A DNA stretch of 64,000 nt from Melioribacteraceae bacterium (GCA_035362835.1 DAOSDY010000001.1:1302001-1366000), one strand, 5' to 3'; counted from the first letter of the stretch, positions 44,103 through 53,524 are shown. Made by a program: numbers and translations. The notes: generated by a model not told the origin, from the letters alone.

Positions 44103-45548
44103 ATCGCAAAGGGACAGAACGATACGGTAGAAAAAATTGTATCTCTTGCAAAGAGAAGGGGATTTGTATTTCAATCGAGTGAAATATACGGAGGTTTGAA
44201 CGGATGCTGGGATTACGGCCCGCTCGGCGTGGAACTCCTTAAGAATGTAAAAGAGGAATGGTGGAAATCGATGACTTACCGAGAAGATGTGGAGGGTCTC
44301 GACGCATCAATCCTTATGCACCCGCGGGTTTGGGAGGCAAGCGGACACGTAGAGAATTTTACCGATCCGATGATAGACTGCAAGCAATGTAAAGCACGGT
44401 TCAGACTCGATACTTTAACCGAACTGATCTCCGAAAAGAATAAAGAGAAGGCGTTAAAAGAATTCGATCCAGCGGTTTTAGCCGGCGATGGAACGCTTGA
44501 CGACAAATTCACGTCTCTGCTAGAGGATTCTGATAAAGCGATGTCTCTCCTGGCTCTCCTCGGCTGTCCCCAGTGCGGCAACAAAGGTACATTCACGCAG
44601 CCGCGGAAATTCAATCTGATGTTTAAGACTTTTCTGGGACCCGTTGAAGATTCATCAAATATAATTTATCTCCGCCCGGAAACAGCCCAGGGAATTTTTG
44701 TTAACTTTTTGAATGTTGCAAACTCAAGCCGTCAGAAGGTACCTTTCGGAATTGCGCAGATAGGCAAAGCATTCCGGAATGAAATTAATACCAAAAATTT
44801 CCTCTTCAGGACAAGGGAATTTGAACAGATGGAAATGCAGTATTTCTGTAAACCCGGAACCGATAAGAAGCATTATGACGAATGGAAAGAAAGAAGAATC
44901 GGCTGGTTCAAATCACTGGGAATGACTGAAAGCAAACTCCGTTTTCACGATCACCCGAAGGAAAAACTCGCTCACTACGCAAAAGAAGCAACCGATATTG
45001 AATATGAATTCCCGTTCGGATGGGGCGAGATTGAAGGAATTCATAACCGCACCGATTTTGACCTCGGAAGGCATCAGGAATATTCGGGTAAATCGCAGCT
45101 CTACTTCGATGATGAGACGAAAGAGAAATACATTCCCTTTATAATAGAAACTTCGGCCGGCGCAAGCCGATCCTTTATGGCGTTCCTGATCGATGCATAT
45201 TATGAAGAAGAAGTAAACGGCGAGTTGAGGAGCGTTTTAAGATTTCACCCGAAGCTGGCTCCTATAAAAGCAGCGGTTCTTCCACTTGTTAATAAGGACG
45301 GCATGCCTGAGATCGCGCGCAAAATAGAAGCGGAACTCAGACCTTTCATAAGAATCTTTTACGATGACAAGGGCGCGATCGGAAGGAGATACCGCAGAAT
45401 GGATGAAGCCGGCACTCCCTTCTCTATTACAGTCGATACGCAGACTACCCAGGACCAGACTGTTACGGTTAGAGAGCGCGACTCGATGAACCAGCTACGT
45501 GTTAATATCGATCAGCTTCTTAATTATCTCACTCAAAAGCTTCGTTAA
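44103..45548 (+). CDS. glyQS: Glycyl-tRNA synthetase (alpha2 type), probable ATC start
   Basis: A class II synthetase of about 481 residues that charges tRNA-Gly. Conserved segments are clear: FVFQSSEIYGGLNGCWDYGPLG, RPETAQGIFVNF (motif 2 side), FRNEI, FRTREFEQMEMQYF and ETSAGASRSFMAFL (motif 3 side). The CKQC and CPQCG pairs suggest a zinc site. The only canonical start, TTG 44196, falls inside the conserved SSEIYGGLNG segment, so translation must begin upstream. In the open stretch from 44046 no in-frame ATG, GTG or TTG exists; ATC 44103 (or 44100), 4 bases after AGAGGTG, gives a typical AKGQNDTVEKIVSLAKRRG N-terminus. Start is inference. Confidence 0.88.
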   Translation: MAKGQNDTVEKIVSLAKRRGFVFQSSEIYGGLNGCWDYGPLGVELLKNVKEEWWKSMTYREDVEGLDASILMHPRVWEASGHVENFTDPMIDCKQCKARFRLDTLTELISEKNKEKALKEFDPAVLAGDGTLDDKFTSLLEDSDKAMSLLALLGCPQCGNKGTFTQPRKFNLMFKTFLGPVEDSSNIIYLRPETAQGIFVNFLNVANSSRQKVPFGIAQIGKAFRNEINTKNFLFRTREFEQMEMQYFCKPGTDKKHYDEWKERRIGWFKSLGMTESKLRFHDHPKEKLAHYAKEATDIEYEFPFGWGEIEGIHNRTDFDLGRHQEYSGKSQLYFDDETKEKYIPFIIETSAGASRSFMAFLIDAYYEEEVNGELRSVLRFHPKLAPIKAAVLPLVNKDGMPEIARKIEAELRPFIRIFYDDKGAIGRRYRRMDEAGTPFSITVDTQTTQDQTVTVRERDSMNQLRVNIDQLLNYLTQKLR

Positions 45549-45552
45549 ATTG

Positions 45553-45590
45553 AAAAAAGGGATGCCCCAGGGCATTCCCTTTAAAAATAT
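45553..45590 (+). terminator. Rho-independent terminator after glyQS
   Basis: AAAGGGATGCCC pairs with GGGCATTCCCTTT across a tight loop, with one bulge. It lies directly after the glycyl-tRNA synthetase stop. Confidence 0.7.
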
Positions 45591-45656
45591 TTTTCTCCCT
45601 CCATTTAACTTTTCATATTTTCAGTCGTATCATAGATTGAAAAAAGAAATTAATTG

Positions 45657-46226
45657 ATGCCGAACGGAATTACAGAAGAAGAGCTTTCTCTGCTTATCCA
45701 GAATACTAAAAACGGGGATCTCCGTTCATTCGAACTAATTGTCAAATCGTTTCAGAGGTATACAATGACTATTGCATTTAGAATCTTGTATGACGAGAAC
45801 GATGCCAGAGATATAGTTCAGGAGGGATTCATTAGGGTCTGGAAGCATATCGGCAATTACAATCACGCAATTAAATTTTCTACCTGGCTCTACAAAATTA
45901 TAGTAAATCTTTCCATCGATCGGTTGAAAAGCAGAAAAAAGCTGAGCCGTTTCTTCTTCAAATCATCGGAAGAGATTGATCCCGTAGATTGTTCGGATCT
46001 GGAAAGAGAGTATTCGAACAAAGAGACTGCCGGGCTTATAAAACTTTTTGCGGGAAAATTGCCGGAAAAACAGAGGGTGATTTTTGTTCTGAGGGATCTG
46101 GAGGAATTATCCGTAAGCGAAGTTGCCGATATAACAGGTCTCTCGGAATCTTCCGTTAAAACAAATCTTTTCCATGCCCGCAGAAATATCAGAGAAAAAA
46201 TTATCGGTTATGAAAATGAAAAATGA
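45657..46226 (+). CDS. ECF RNA polymerase sigma factor
   Basis: A 189-residue extracytoplasmic-function sigma factor. Region 2 (about 20-90) contains RILYDENDARDIVQEGFIRVWKHI and FSTWLYKIIVNLSIDRLKSRKK; region 4 (about 125-180) contains LPEKQRVIFVLRDLEELSVSEVADITG and the helix-turn-helix SVKTNLFHARRNIREKI. The ATG at 45657 is chosen over a TTG 3 bases earlier. The anti-sigma gene overlaps its end, so the pair is co-translated; autoregulation is usual for such operons, though no -35/-10 pair is assigned. Confidence 0.92.
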   Translation: MPNGITEEELSLLIQNTKNGDLRSFELIVKSFQRYTMTIAFRILYDENDARDIVQEGFIRVWKHIGNYNHAIKFSTWLYKIIVNLSIDRLKSRKKLSRFFFKSSEEIDPVDCSDLEREYSNKETAGLIKLFAGKLPEKQRVIFVLRDLEELSVSEVADITGLSESSVKTNLFHARRNIREKIIGYENEK

Positions 46227-46959
46227 ATGTGATGAGATCCGCAGCCGGATATTGATTTCAGAAATAAATCCGGAAGATTCTGAAGATAAAAGATTAATCC
46301 TGACGCATATTGAAAATTGCGGCGGGTGTAAAACTCTGTTTGAAAAAGTGAAACAGGCCGACCGAATAATAAATATTATGAAAAAATCGCCGGACAATTT
46401 TGAGAATGAAGAAGACATTGTTATGGATGTGTTAGAGAGTCTGAAGAATCACTCCCCTTCCGGCCGTGTGAGCATAATTGATTTAATAAACGGATTTATT
46501 TTGGGTCGGAAAGCAAGAGTTTCATTCGCACTCGCACTTTTTTTTATAGTTGCGGTGTTTATATTTCAAAATTACAGTGACGCATCAAAGATTTCCGATC
46601 TGGAAAAGAGATTTGGTTCGAGATGGACTGAAAGTAATAATACCGCTTCGGTCTTAAGTGAGGAAGCGGATCTCCTCGGAGCCTTCCGCAGGATCTACAA
46701 GTTTATTTCCGGTGAAACGGATTATCTGGATATAAATAAATCATGGGTTCTTTTGAGGAAGGACAGAATTATTCCGTTATTAAAAACTCTCGGTCAATTT
46801 GAGGAGAATGAATTAAAAAAAATAATTGAGTTGAATTCCAGGCTTCCGGTCGATAAAGAAACGGCATTTAATTCACGTATCGGTCGTGACGAAATAGAGT
46901 TTTTAAAAAATTATCTTCAATTGCTGGAGGATGAATTAAGCAGGAGGGGAAAGAAATGA
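46210..46959 (+). CDS. Membrane-bound zinc anti-sigma factor
   Basis: A 249-residue protein that overlaps the sigma gene by 17 bases. The N-terminal part has a zinc-anti-sigma pattern: an early Cys (KNECDEIRSRI) and H-x3-C-x2-C in LTHIENCGGCKTLF. A single membrane segment (about 105-125, VSFALALFFIVAVFIFQNY) separates it from a periplasmic domain of ~120 residues without recognised motifs. It should hold the sigma factor at the membrane until a signal releases it. ATG 46210 is preferred over 46174, which lies deeper inside the sigma gene. It overlaps the next gene by 4 bases. Confidence 0.85.
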   Translation: MKMKNECDEIRSRILISEINPEDSEDKRLILTHIENCGGCKTLFEKVKQADRIINIMKKSPDNFENEEDIVMDVLESLKNHSPSGRVSIIDLINGFILGRKARVSFALALFFIVAVFIFQNYSDASKISDLEKRFGSRWTESNNTASVLSEEADLLGAFRRIYKFISGETDYLDINKSWVLLRKDRIIPLLKTLGQFEENELKKIIELNSRLPVDKETAFNSRIGRDEIEFLKNYLQLLEDELSRRGKK

Positions 46960-47945
46960 AAAAATTTAATTCCACTATCATAGTAATCTTACTAATTGCG
47001 GGGATTAGCGGATGTAAAAAGGAATATAAGACAGTAACGAAAGTGAATCCCGACGGCTCCTGCGAAAGGACGGTAATTGCAAGAGTTGATTCTTCTGGCC
47101 TGAAGGATGTCTCATTCCCTTTTCCGCAGGACTCCAGCTGGAATGTGGAATTCAAATTGATGGAAGGCGACACTCAAAAAGTCTTTGTTGCCCGGAAAAC
47201 TTTCGATGATGTAAACGCGATTGACAATAATATTGCGGGAGATGGGAAAATCAGTACAACCCTGAACCTCGAAAAGAATTTCCGCTGGTTTTTTACATAC
47301 CTCCGCTACACTGAAACGTACAAATCCTATAACCGATTCAACCGGATTGCGCTGAAGGATTTTCTTAGCAGCGCTGATTATGCATTGTATGAAGCCGGCG
47401 ATACCTCCGGTTATTTGTCTGATAAGCTCGATTCCTATTTTGAAGAGAACCTGTTTCAGGAATTCTTTTCCCAATTAATGAATGAGATCGGAAAATTGAA
47501 TGATCCGTTAATTACTGAGGATTTGTTCGATAAAAGAAAAAACGAATTAAAGGATAGCCTGCTTGCCGGCCCGGGCGATACTCAGAGTATTATGCGAAGC
47601 ATAAAGAACATTTATAAAATTACCCGGGTTGAATATCTGTCGGCCGCGATTGAACGGATAATGCAGAATATCAATAACGGGCTGGAATTTATGGGCGGTG
47701 CTGACGGGGATTATATTAATGAGGTTATTATGCCCGGAATTATTCTTAATACAAACGCCGATGCGCTGGAAGGAAATAAAGCCGGGTGGAAGTTTAATGA
47801 AAAGAGATTCTTCTATTCCGACTTTTCAATGACAATCGAATCGAGAATCATTAATATGTGGGCAATCTATATTACAGCGGGATTTGTATTGTTAATTGTT
47901 CTATTGCTTTTAACACCCCGGTTAAAAAAGTCGGGAAGCAGATGA
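46956..47945 (+). CDS. Unknown lipoprotein with a C-terminal membrane helix
   Basis: A 329-residue protein I do not recognise. The N-terminus is a lipoprotein signal (MKKFNSTIIVILLIAGISGC, Cys20). The body is alternating charged and hydrophobic sequence with no clear motif. A second hydrophobic segment near the C-terminus (about 299-318, WAIYITAGFVLLIVLLLL) ends in a basic PRLKKSGSR tail. So the protein would be lipid-anchored at one end and membrane-spanning at the other. It overlaps the anti-sigma gene by 4 bases (ATGA) and has AGGAGGGG before the ATG, so it belongs to the sigma operon, perhaps as a sensor or target of the response. Confidence 0.75.
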   Translation: MKKFNSTIIVILLIAGISGCKKEYKTVTKVNPDGSCERTVIARVDSSGLKDVSFPFPQDSSWNVEFKLMEGDTQKVFVARKTFDDVNAIDNNIAGDGKISTTLNLEKNFRWFFTYLRYTETYKSYNRFNRIALKDFLSSADYALYEAGDTSGYLSDKLDSYFEENLFQEFFSQLMNEIGKLNDPLITEDLFDKRKNELKDSLLAGPGDTQSIMRSIKNIYKITRVEYLSAAIERIMQNINNGLEFMGGADGDYINEVIMPGIILNTNADALEGNKAGWKFNEKRFFYSDFSMTIESRIINMWAIYITAGFVLLIVLLLLTPRLKKSGSR

Positions 47946-47948
47946 TTG

Positions 47949-49511
47949 CTACCTGTATAAAAACCATTCGATACATTTGGGGTCGTAAACAGAATTTTCT
48001 GACTTTGGAACGTAGGAGGGAATTTCGAAAAGTTCACCTATCAGCCATAATTTTCTGTACGATTCAATTTCCATTTTGAAGCATGGACCGAGAGCTTCCG
48101 GATGACTTTTTAGAGGGACGCCGGAGTTAAGCGATTTCATAATATCGGACAATGCCTGTTCATCAGCGTAGTAACGTATAAGTGCGCTTAGACTGCCGTT
48201 GGAAACCAGCAGCGATTCCGTTAGAGATCTTTTGAAGAGGTTTTTCATAAGATCATCAAGCGATTTACTCCCGCCGGTATTATTTATGATTATAGTATTC
48301 AGGTTATGCGCAATTATATCCCCGCGCATGTAGGGGAGTTTCATAATGTTAAAATTACTCCAGAATTCGTTTACTACTCTTTCATTTTTTTCATTTCGGA
48401 CCGGGGATGTATTGTATGCATAAAGAATCCGGTTGTAATCCTCTACATATTCCGGAAGCGTTATCAAACCGGATCTTAATAAAAGCAGTCGGGTATAGTA
48501 ATCGCAGAATCCTTCTTTGAACCAGTAAACAAGCTGTTCCGGCTCAGCAAATTTTATTTTATCACCTAGCCATGTATGAAAAAACTCGTGAGCAATTAAC
48601 CTTTTCAACCGCAGATCGACGATCCTGTTTTTTGATAGGAAGAATGAGTATGAATTTGTTCGTTGCAGGCCGATCTGATCGCCCCTTCCTTCAATTGGTA
48701 AAACGGTTATCAGGAAATAAGGGAAGTTGTGGTCGTCCCAGAAATCCCGCTCCTCTTTCAGGATTGTCTTAACAAGCTCAAGAAACTGCTCATCGCTGAA
48801 ATTCCATTTCCCGCGGATTGAAAGTAATACCGGATAATTGTCAATGTTTTTTTTGGATATCCGGAAATCGCCCCCTGTAAATATCGAATAGGAGAATTTT
48901 GCGAGAGATGTTTTGATGTTCTGTATTTTTTCATTTATACCGAAGCTGTTTGCGAGATTCCAGTTTGAAGGTATATGGTTCCAGCCTATTCTTATTCTCC
49001 ACTCTTTATACCAGTCCCACGCCGGTAGTATGAAAAATGTTTCGCTAAGTATATGGAAATAGGTCCGGTTCAGTGTTACCATGTATTGATTGCCGAGCTC
49101 GATATCGTCGTCCCGTATTTCTTCAATCTGGTAGTAGATTCTTACCTGCCGGCCGGGCATATATTTTATTATTTTCTGGTCGGGTACTTCGGTATCGATT
49201 ATTGTTGTGTTCTCTGTGAGCGGTTTTAAGAATTTAATGCCGTCGATATTTTTTTGTCCGCGGAATTCATTCGGCAGTATTATTCTTGTTTCTCCGTTTT
49301 TCTCTCCGGTAAATTCCATTACAACAATAAAACGGAAAATATTAATATCGTAAAAAGGTTCGATCGAGTAGCTGATATCAAATCCCTGATCGTTTAAGAT
49401 CCGTTCCCTGCCTGTATTTTCAAATAACGGAAAGGCGGATTGATCCGCACCCGTCATAAAAAATACAAACAGAGAAGAAATTACTGAAAGAATAGTAGAT
49501 CTAAGATTCAT
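47949..49511 (-). CDS. Exported M61-like metallopeptidase
   Basis: A 520-residue zinc peptidase with a signal peptide (about 1-20). The zinc motif HEFFHTW (His308, Glu309, His312) and the third ligand Glu333 in YWFKEGFCDYY fit the M61 glycyl-aminopeptidase group better than M1, where the spacing is usually two residues shorter. An N-terminal beta domain precedes it. It should cleave peptides outside the cytoplasm. Its stop codon lies 3 bases from the stop of the convergent lipoprotein gene, with no terminator between them. The long upstream region (49512-49903) holds its promoter. Confidence 0.82.
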   Translation of the reverse strand: MNLRSTILSVISSLFVFFMTGADQSAFPLFENTGRERILNDQGFDISYSIEPFYDINIFRFIVVMEFTGEKNGETRIILPNEFRGQKNIDGIKFLKPLTENTTIIDTEVPDQKIIKYMPGRQVRIYYQIEEIRDDDIELGNQYMVTLNRTYFHILSETFFILPAWDWYKEWRIRIGWNHIPSNWNLANSFGINEKIQNIKTSLAKFSYSIFTGGDFRISKKNIDNYPVLLSIRGKWNFSDEQFLELVKTILKEERDFWDDHNFPYFLITVLPIEGRGDQIGLQRTNSYSFFLSKNRIVDLRLKRLIAHEFFHTWLGDKIKFAEPEQLVYWFKEGFCDYYTRLLLLRSGLITLPEYVEDYNRILYAYNTSPVRNEKNERVVNEFWSNFNIMKLPYMRGDIIAHNLNTIIINNTGGSKSLDDLMKNLFKRSLTESLLVSNGSLSALIRYYADEQALSDIMKSLNSGVPLKSHPEALGPCFKMEIESYRKLWLIGELFEIPSYVPKSENSVYDPKCIEWFLYR

Positions 49512-49903
49512 TTATTTCCGGATTCTTTAAACCGCTTAAATGCGGACGTATTATTACAAAAATCCGCCTTGAAATGAAATACAAATTGTTATGGGTAAAA
49601 CGGAGAACAATAAGGTTTAACCGGTACCGGTTTCTGAAACTGAAAGGAGAAATCTGTCTTAATAATTCTTAAAGCCTTATAAAGCAATATATTGTCCCGC
49701 TAAGGGTAAAATTAGAATATGATGTCCATATGAAAAAGAATTTCCAGTTTAAGAACAATTTACTTGAAAATATCGTCTAATTACTGAACTTTTACTGGTG
49801 TGTTTTACAAAATTTAGAACTAAAAATAAAATGTATCCCCCGGTAGAATTCTTCCCGATAAAAATTAATTAACTTGATCAAATAAAAATCAAAAGGTAGC
49901 AGG
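49512..49903. other. 392-bp divergent intergenic region
   Basis: No gene is seen here. The minus strand holds a possible promoter for the M61-like gene: GATTTTTG (49557-49564, one mismatch from TAnnTTTG) with TTG (49582-49584) 17 bases upstream. The plus strand has no perfect -7 element before the M16 gene; the region is AT-rich with no strong hairpin or conserved RNA that I recognise. Confidence 0.4.
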
Positions 49904-51229
49904 ATGAAACTTAAGATATTGATTGTAATGATAATCTTTGGATTTGTGGTTTCGAACGCACAAACCAGGAAAATCGATTTTATTCAGTACAAACTTGATA
50001 ACGGACTGAATGTTATCCTTCATCAGGATAATACAACGCCGATTGTAGCCGTTTCGGTTCTTTATCATGTTGGAAGCAAGAATGAGGATCCGGAAAGAAC
50101 CGGATTCGCCCACTTCTTTGAACATCTGATGTTCGAAGGTTCCCCTAATATTAAAAGGGGAGAATATTTTAAGATAATTGAGTCGGCCGGCGGAGAGTTG
50201 AATGCCAATACATCGTTCGACCGGACATTCTATTACGAAGTCCTTCCTTCACACCAGTTGGAGCTTGGGCTCTATATGGAATCGGAGAGAATGCTTCATC
50301 TTAAAATAGACAGCGTCGGTGTTGAGACTCAAAGGAAAGTTGTAAAGGAGGAGAGAAAACAGAGTTATGAAAACCGTCCCTACGGGTCCCTCCTGGAAAA
50401 ACTTTTCGGGAATGCTTATAAAGTTCATCCGTACCGCTGGACCCCGATCGGAATTGCGCAGTATATCGATATGGCAACGCTCGACGAATTTATAGCTTTC
50501 TATAAAAAATTCTACGTTCCTCAGAATGCAACTTTATCAATTGCAGGGGATATCGATATTAACAAAACCAGGGATCTGGTGAAAAAATATTTCGGAGAAA
50601 TTCCTGCCGGCAAGGAAAAAATTGAACGGACAAAAATTGTTGAACCGCCTCAGACTGCCGAAGTAAGGGAAATAGTATACGATAGGGTGCAGCTGCCCCT
50701 CGTTCTTCATGCTTATCATATTCCGGCACAGGGTACTCCGGATTATTATGCATTGAATCTTCTGACCACGGTATTATCCGGCGGGGAAAGCTCGAGATTA
50801 ACTAAAGAAATAAAGGATAAGCAGCAGAAAGCGTTTTTTGTCGGTTCGATTCCTCTTGCCCTTGAAGATCCGGGACTCTTCATTGTTTACGGATTGACCA
50901 ATGTTGGTGTAAAGCCTGAAGAGCTTGAAGCCGCTTTTGAATCTGAGATTGAAAAAGTAAAGAAAGATCTTATTACTGAAACAGAATTTCAGAAAGTAAA
51001 AAATCAGATAGAAACCCAATTTGTAACCAGAAATTCGACTATGCAGGGTATTGCGGAATCCCTGGCCAACTATTTTATCTACTTCGGAAATTCCAATCTG
51101 ATCAATACTGATCTTCAGAATTATATGAAGGTAACCAGAGAGGACATTAGAAAAGTGGCAAATAAATATTTTACTAAAGAGAACAGAGTGGTTCTTTACT
51201 ATCTTCCAAAACCGGCTGATAGCAAATAA
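49904..51229 (+). CDS. Exported M16 zinc protease, catalytic half
   Basis: A 441-residue pitrilysin-family protease with a signal peptide (about 1-20, VSNAQ). The inverted zinc motif HFFEH (His70, Glu73, His74) and the distal ligand in VVKEERKQSY (Glu151) are intact. It has one M16 unit, the size of the catalytic half of the two-part enzymes. The inactive partner is encoded 29 bp downstream. The two probably form a heterodimer in the periplasm, as known for M16B pairs. It is similar in arrangement to the fused double-unit protease at 17983-20796. Confidence 0.92.
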   Translation: MKLKILIVMIIFGFVVSNAQTRKIDFIQYKLDNGLNVILHQDNTTPIVAVSVLYHVGSKNEDPERTGFAHFFEHLMFEGSPNIKRGEYFKIIESAGGELNANTSFDRTFYYEVLPSHQLELGLYMESERMLHLKIDSVGVETQRKVVKEERKQSYENRPYGSLLEKLFGNAYKVHPYRWTPIGIAQYIDMATLDEFIAFYKKFYVPQNATLSIAGDIDINKTRDLVKKYFGEIPAGKEKIERTKIVEPPQTAEVREIVYDRVQLPLVLHAYHIPAQGTPDYYALNLLTTVLSGGESSRLTKEIKDKQQKAFFVGSIPLALEDPGLFIVYGLTNVGVKPEELEAAFESEIEKVKKDLITETEFQKVKNQIETQFVTRNSTMQGIAESLANYFIYFGNSNLINTDLQNYMKVTREDIRKVANKYFTKENRVVLYYLPKPADSK

Positions 51230-51258
51230 AATAATTTTGATAAAACGGGAGTAATAAA

Positions 51259-53328
51259 ATGAAGAGGTTATTTCTTTTAATTTTTGCATTTATTGTAGCG
51301 TTTCCGGTCTTCGGTCAGCTAGACAGAAGCAAATTACCGCCTCCTGGTCCGGCGTCGGAAATAAAAATTGCGAACTATGAATCGTTCGAACTGAAAAACG
51401 GATTAAAAGTTTTTGTTATTGAAAACAGAAAACTTCCAAGGGTCTCTTTTAACCTGATACTTGACGTTGACCCCGTGCTTGAAGGAAAAAACGCAGGATA
51501 CATTTCGGCCGCCGGCGAACTTCTGAGAACCGGTACGAAAAAGAGGACCAAAGACCAGCTCGATCAGGAAATTGATCTGCTGGGCGCCAGCCTCTCTACA
51601 TCGTCTACCGGAATTTTTGCGTCCGGACTTGAGAAACACAAAGAGAAACTGCTCGAAATTATTTCCGATATCATTCTTAATTCCGATTTCAAGCAGGAGG
51701 AACTCGATAAAATCAAAAAGCAGATGCTCTCAAATCTGGCAACCACAAAAGACGATCCGAATTCCATTTCGCAGAGAGTAAGTAATGTATTGATGTTCGG
51801 AAGCGATCATCCTTACGGCGAAATTGAAACCGAGGAGAGCGTTAATTCCTATACCCTCGAGATGTGTAAAGATTATTATACTTCAAGTTTCAATCCAAAA
51901 GTTGCTTACCTGGCTATTGTAGGCGACATAAACCTTGCTAAGGCTAAACAACTTGTCGAAAAATATTTGAGCAAATGGCAGGCAAAGGATGTTCAAAAAA
52001 AGGATTATGCCACACCTAAGGCTCCGGTTGTAAATAAAGTTGCTCTTGTAGACCGGGAAAATTCAGTTCAATCCGTTATTGCAATCGGTTATCCGCTTGA
52101 ATTAAAAGTCGGAAGCGAAGATGCTATTAAAGCAAGCGTTGTAAATTTGATTCTCGGCGGAAGCGCGACTGGCCGTTTGTTTATGAATCTGAGAGAGTCT
52201 AAAGCTTATACTTACGGAGCGTATTCGGGAATGAATCCAGACCGGCTTATTGGAAGCTTTGCCGCATTTACTCAGGTGAGAACAAGCGTAACCGATAGTG
52301 CAATTACTGAAATACTGAATGAGATGAAAAAGATAAGAAATGAAAAAGTAAGCGAGGATGAATTACAGAAAGCTAAAAACCTTCTCTCGGGTAATTTTGT
52401 AAGAAGCCTCGAATCACCCGAAACAATCGCAAGATTTGCCATTAATACGGCCCGTTATAATCTTCCAAAAGATTACTATAAAAATTATCTGAAAACTCTG
52501 AACGGATTTACAGCAGATGATATTTATACCGCGGCTAAAAAATTTATTAAACCTAACAATCTTCATATTATTGTTGTGGGCAACGGTCAGGAGATTGCAA
52601 AAAATATTTCAAAGTTCAGTGTTAGCAGTAAAGTAGATTATTTTGATATTAACGGTAATCTTTTCGATCCTTCTTCCAAGAAAATTCCTGCAGGCGTTAC
52701 AGCCGGTGATATATTGAATAAATACGTCGAGGCTATCGGCGGTAAAGAGAATATTCTGAAGGTAAACGATAAGGTTACAAAATTGTCTGGAACCGTTCAG
52801 GGAATGAACCTCACCATTACAATCAATCAGAAAGAGCCGAATAAACTTTATCAGCTTCTCGACGCAGGAGTATTTCAGCAGAAAACAGTTTTTGACGGTG
52901 AGAAGGGGTATACTGAAGGAATGGGACAGAGAACCGATCTCGCCGGTGATCAGCTTGAAGATATGAAAGATAATTCTTTGCACAACATGCTTACTTACGA
53001 CGAAAGAGGTGTTAAATATGAACTGACCGGAATGGAAACCATAAACGGAAAAGAGGCTTATAAAATTTCTTTCACACAGCCGAACGGCAAGAAAAGCACG
53101 GCATACTACTCGGTTGAAACAGGATATTTAATCAGAACCGCCAGTTCAGTTTCTACCGAGCAGGGTACTTTTAACCAGGTAATTGATATGGACGATTACA
53201 GGGAGGTGAAAGGTGTAAAATATCCTTTCAAAATGACCCAATCCTTCGGACCTCAGACTATTGAGTTGACTGTCTCCTCCATAGAAATTAATACAGGCCT
53301 TCCCGACTCGCTATTCGAAGTGAAATAA
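51259..53328 (+). CDS. Non-catalytic M16 partner with extra C-terminal domain
   Basis: A 689-residue exported protein with a signal peptide (about 1-20). The first ~460 residues form an M16 unit, but the HxxEH position reads ISAAGELLRTG, so zinc ligands are missing and it must be the structural partner of the preceding gene; KAYTYGAYSG is the expected substrate-binding Arg/Tyr region. The final ~210 residues (about 478-689, from GDILNKYVEAIGGKENIL) are an added beta-rich domain reminiscent of LolA/outer-membrane lipoprotein carrier folds. A strong terminator follows. Confidence 0.88.
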   Translation: MKRLFLLIFAFIVAFPVFGQLDRSKLPPPGPASEIKIANYESFELKNGLKVFVIENRKLPRVSFNLILDVDPVLEGKNAGYISAAGELLRTGTKKRTKDQLDQEIDLLGASLSTSSTGIFASGLEKHKEKLLEIISDIILNSDFKQEELDKIKKQMLSNLATTKDDPNSISQRVSNVLMFGSDHPYGEIETEESVNSYTLEMCKDYYTSSFNPKVAYLAIVGDINLAKAKQLVEKYLSKWQAKDVQKKDYATPKAPVVNKVALVDRENSVQSVIAIGYPLELKVGSEDAIKASVVNLILGGSATGRLFMNLRESKAYTYGAYSGMNPDRLIGSFAAFTQVRTSVTDSAITEILNEMKKIRNEKVSEDELQKAKNLLSGNFVRSLESPETIARFAINTARYNLPKDYYKNYLKTLNGFTADDIYTAAKKFIKPNNLHIIVVGNGQEIAKNISKFSVSSKVDYFDINGNLFDPSSKKIPAGVTAGDILNKYVEAIGGKENILKVNDKVTKLSGTVQGMNLTITINQKEPNKLYQLLDAGVFQQKTVFDGEKGYTEGMGQRTDLAGDQLEDMKDNSLHNMLTYDERGVKYELTGMETINGKEAYKISFTQPNGKKSTAYYSVETGYLIRTASSVSTEQGTFNQVIDMDDYREVKGVKYPFKMTQSFGPQTIELTVSSIEINTGLPDSLFEVK

Positions 53329-53351
53329 GCTTTTTGAATCTGTTTTAGAAG

Positions 53352-53386
53352 AAAAAAGCCGCATTGCTAAAAATGCGGCTTTTTTT
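53352..53386 (+). terminator. Rho-independent terminator after the M16 pair
   Basis: AAAAAAGCCGCATT (53352-53365) pairs with AATGCGGCTTTTTT (53372-53385) and runs into more T. It is one of the clearest terminators in the window. Confidence 0.92.
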
Positions 53387-53433
53387 ATTGTGCGCACCTC
53401 AAAAAAATTTTCTTAAGGATTATGAAACTTTTG

Positions 53434-53468
53434 TAAGTTTGGAAACGACTTAAACAACAATTGTTTCC
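53434..53468 (+). promoter_or_regulatory. Promoter and possible TetR operator
   Basis: A perfect TAnnTTTG -7 element (TAAGTTTG, 53434-53441) overlaps the left arm of an inverted repeat, GGAAAC (53441-53446) and GTTTCC (53463-53468). Inside is a 10-bp palindrome AACAATTGTT (53456-53465). The site is 57 bases before the TetR start, placed as an autoregulatory operator would be; TTG is not present at -33. Confidence 0.45.
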
Positions 53469-53524
53469 GGGGGAACTATAAAAAGATTCCCGGTGTTCTG
53501 TTACTGAATCAATCATAGGTGACA

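Noticed and set aside
50798..51289. A 163-residue frame opposite the M16 pair
   Set aside because: It runs antisense across the end of one M16 gene and the start of the next, both clearly real.
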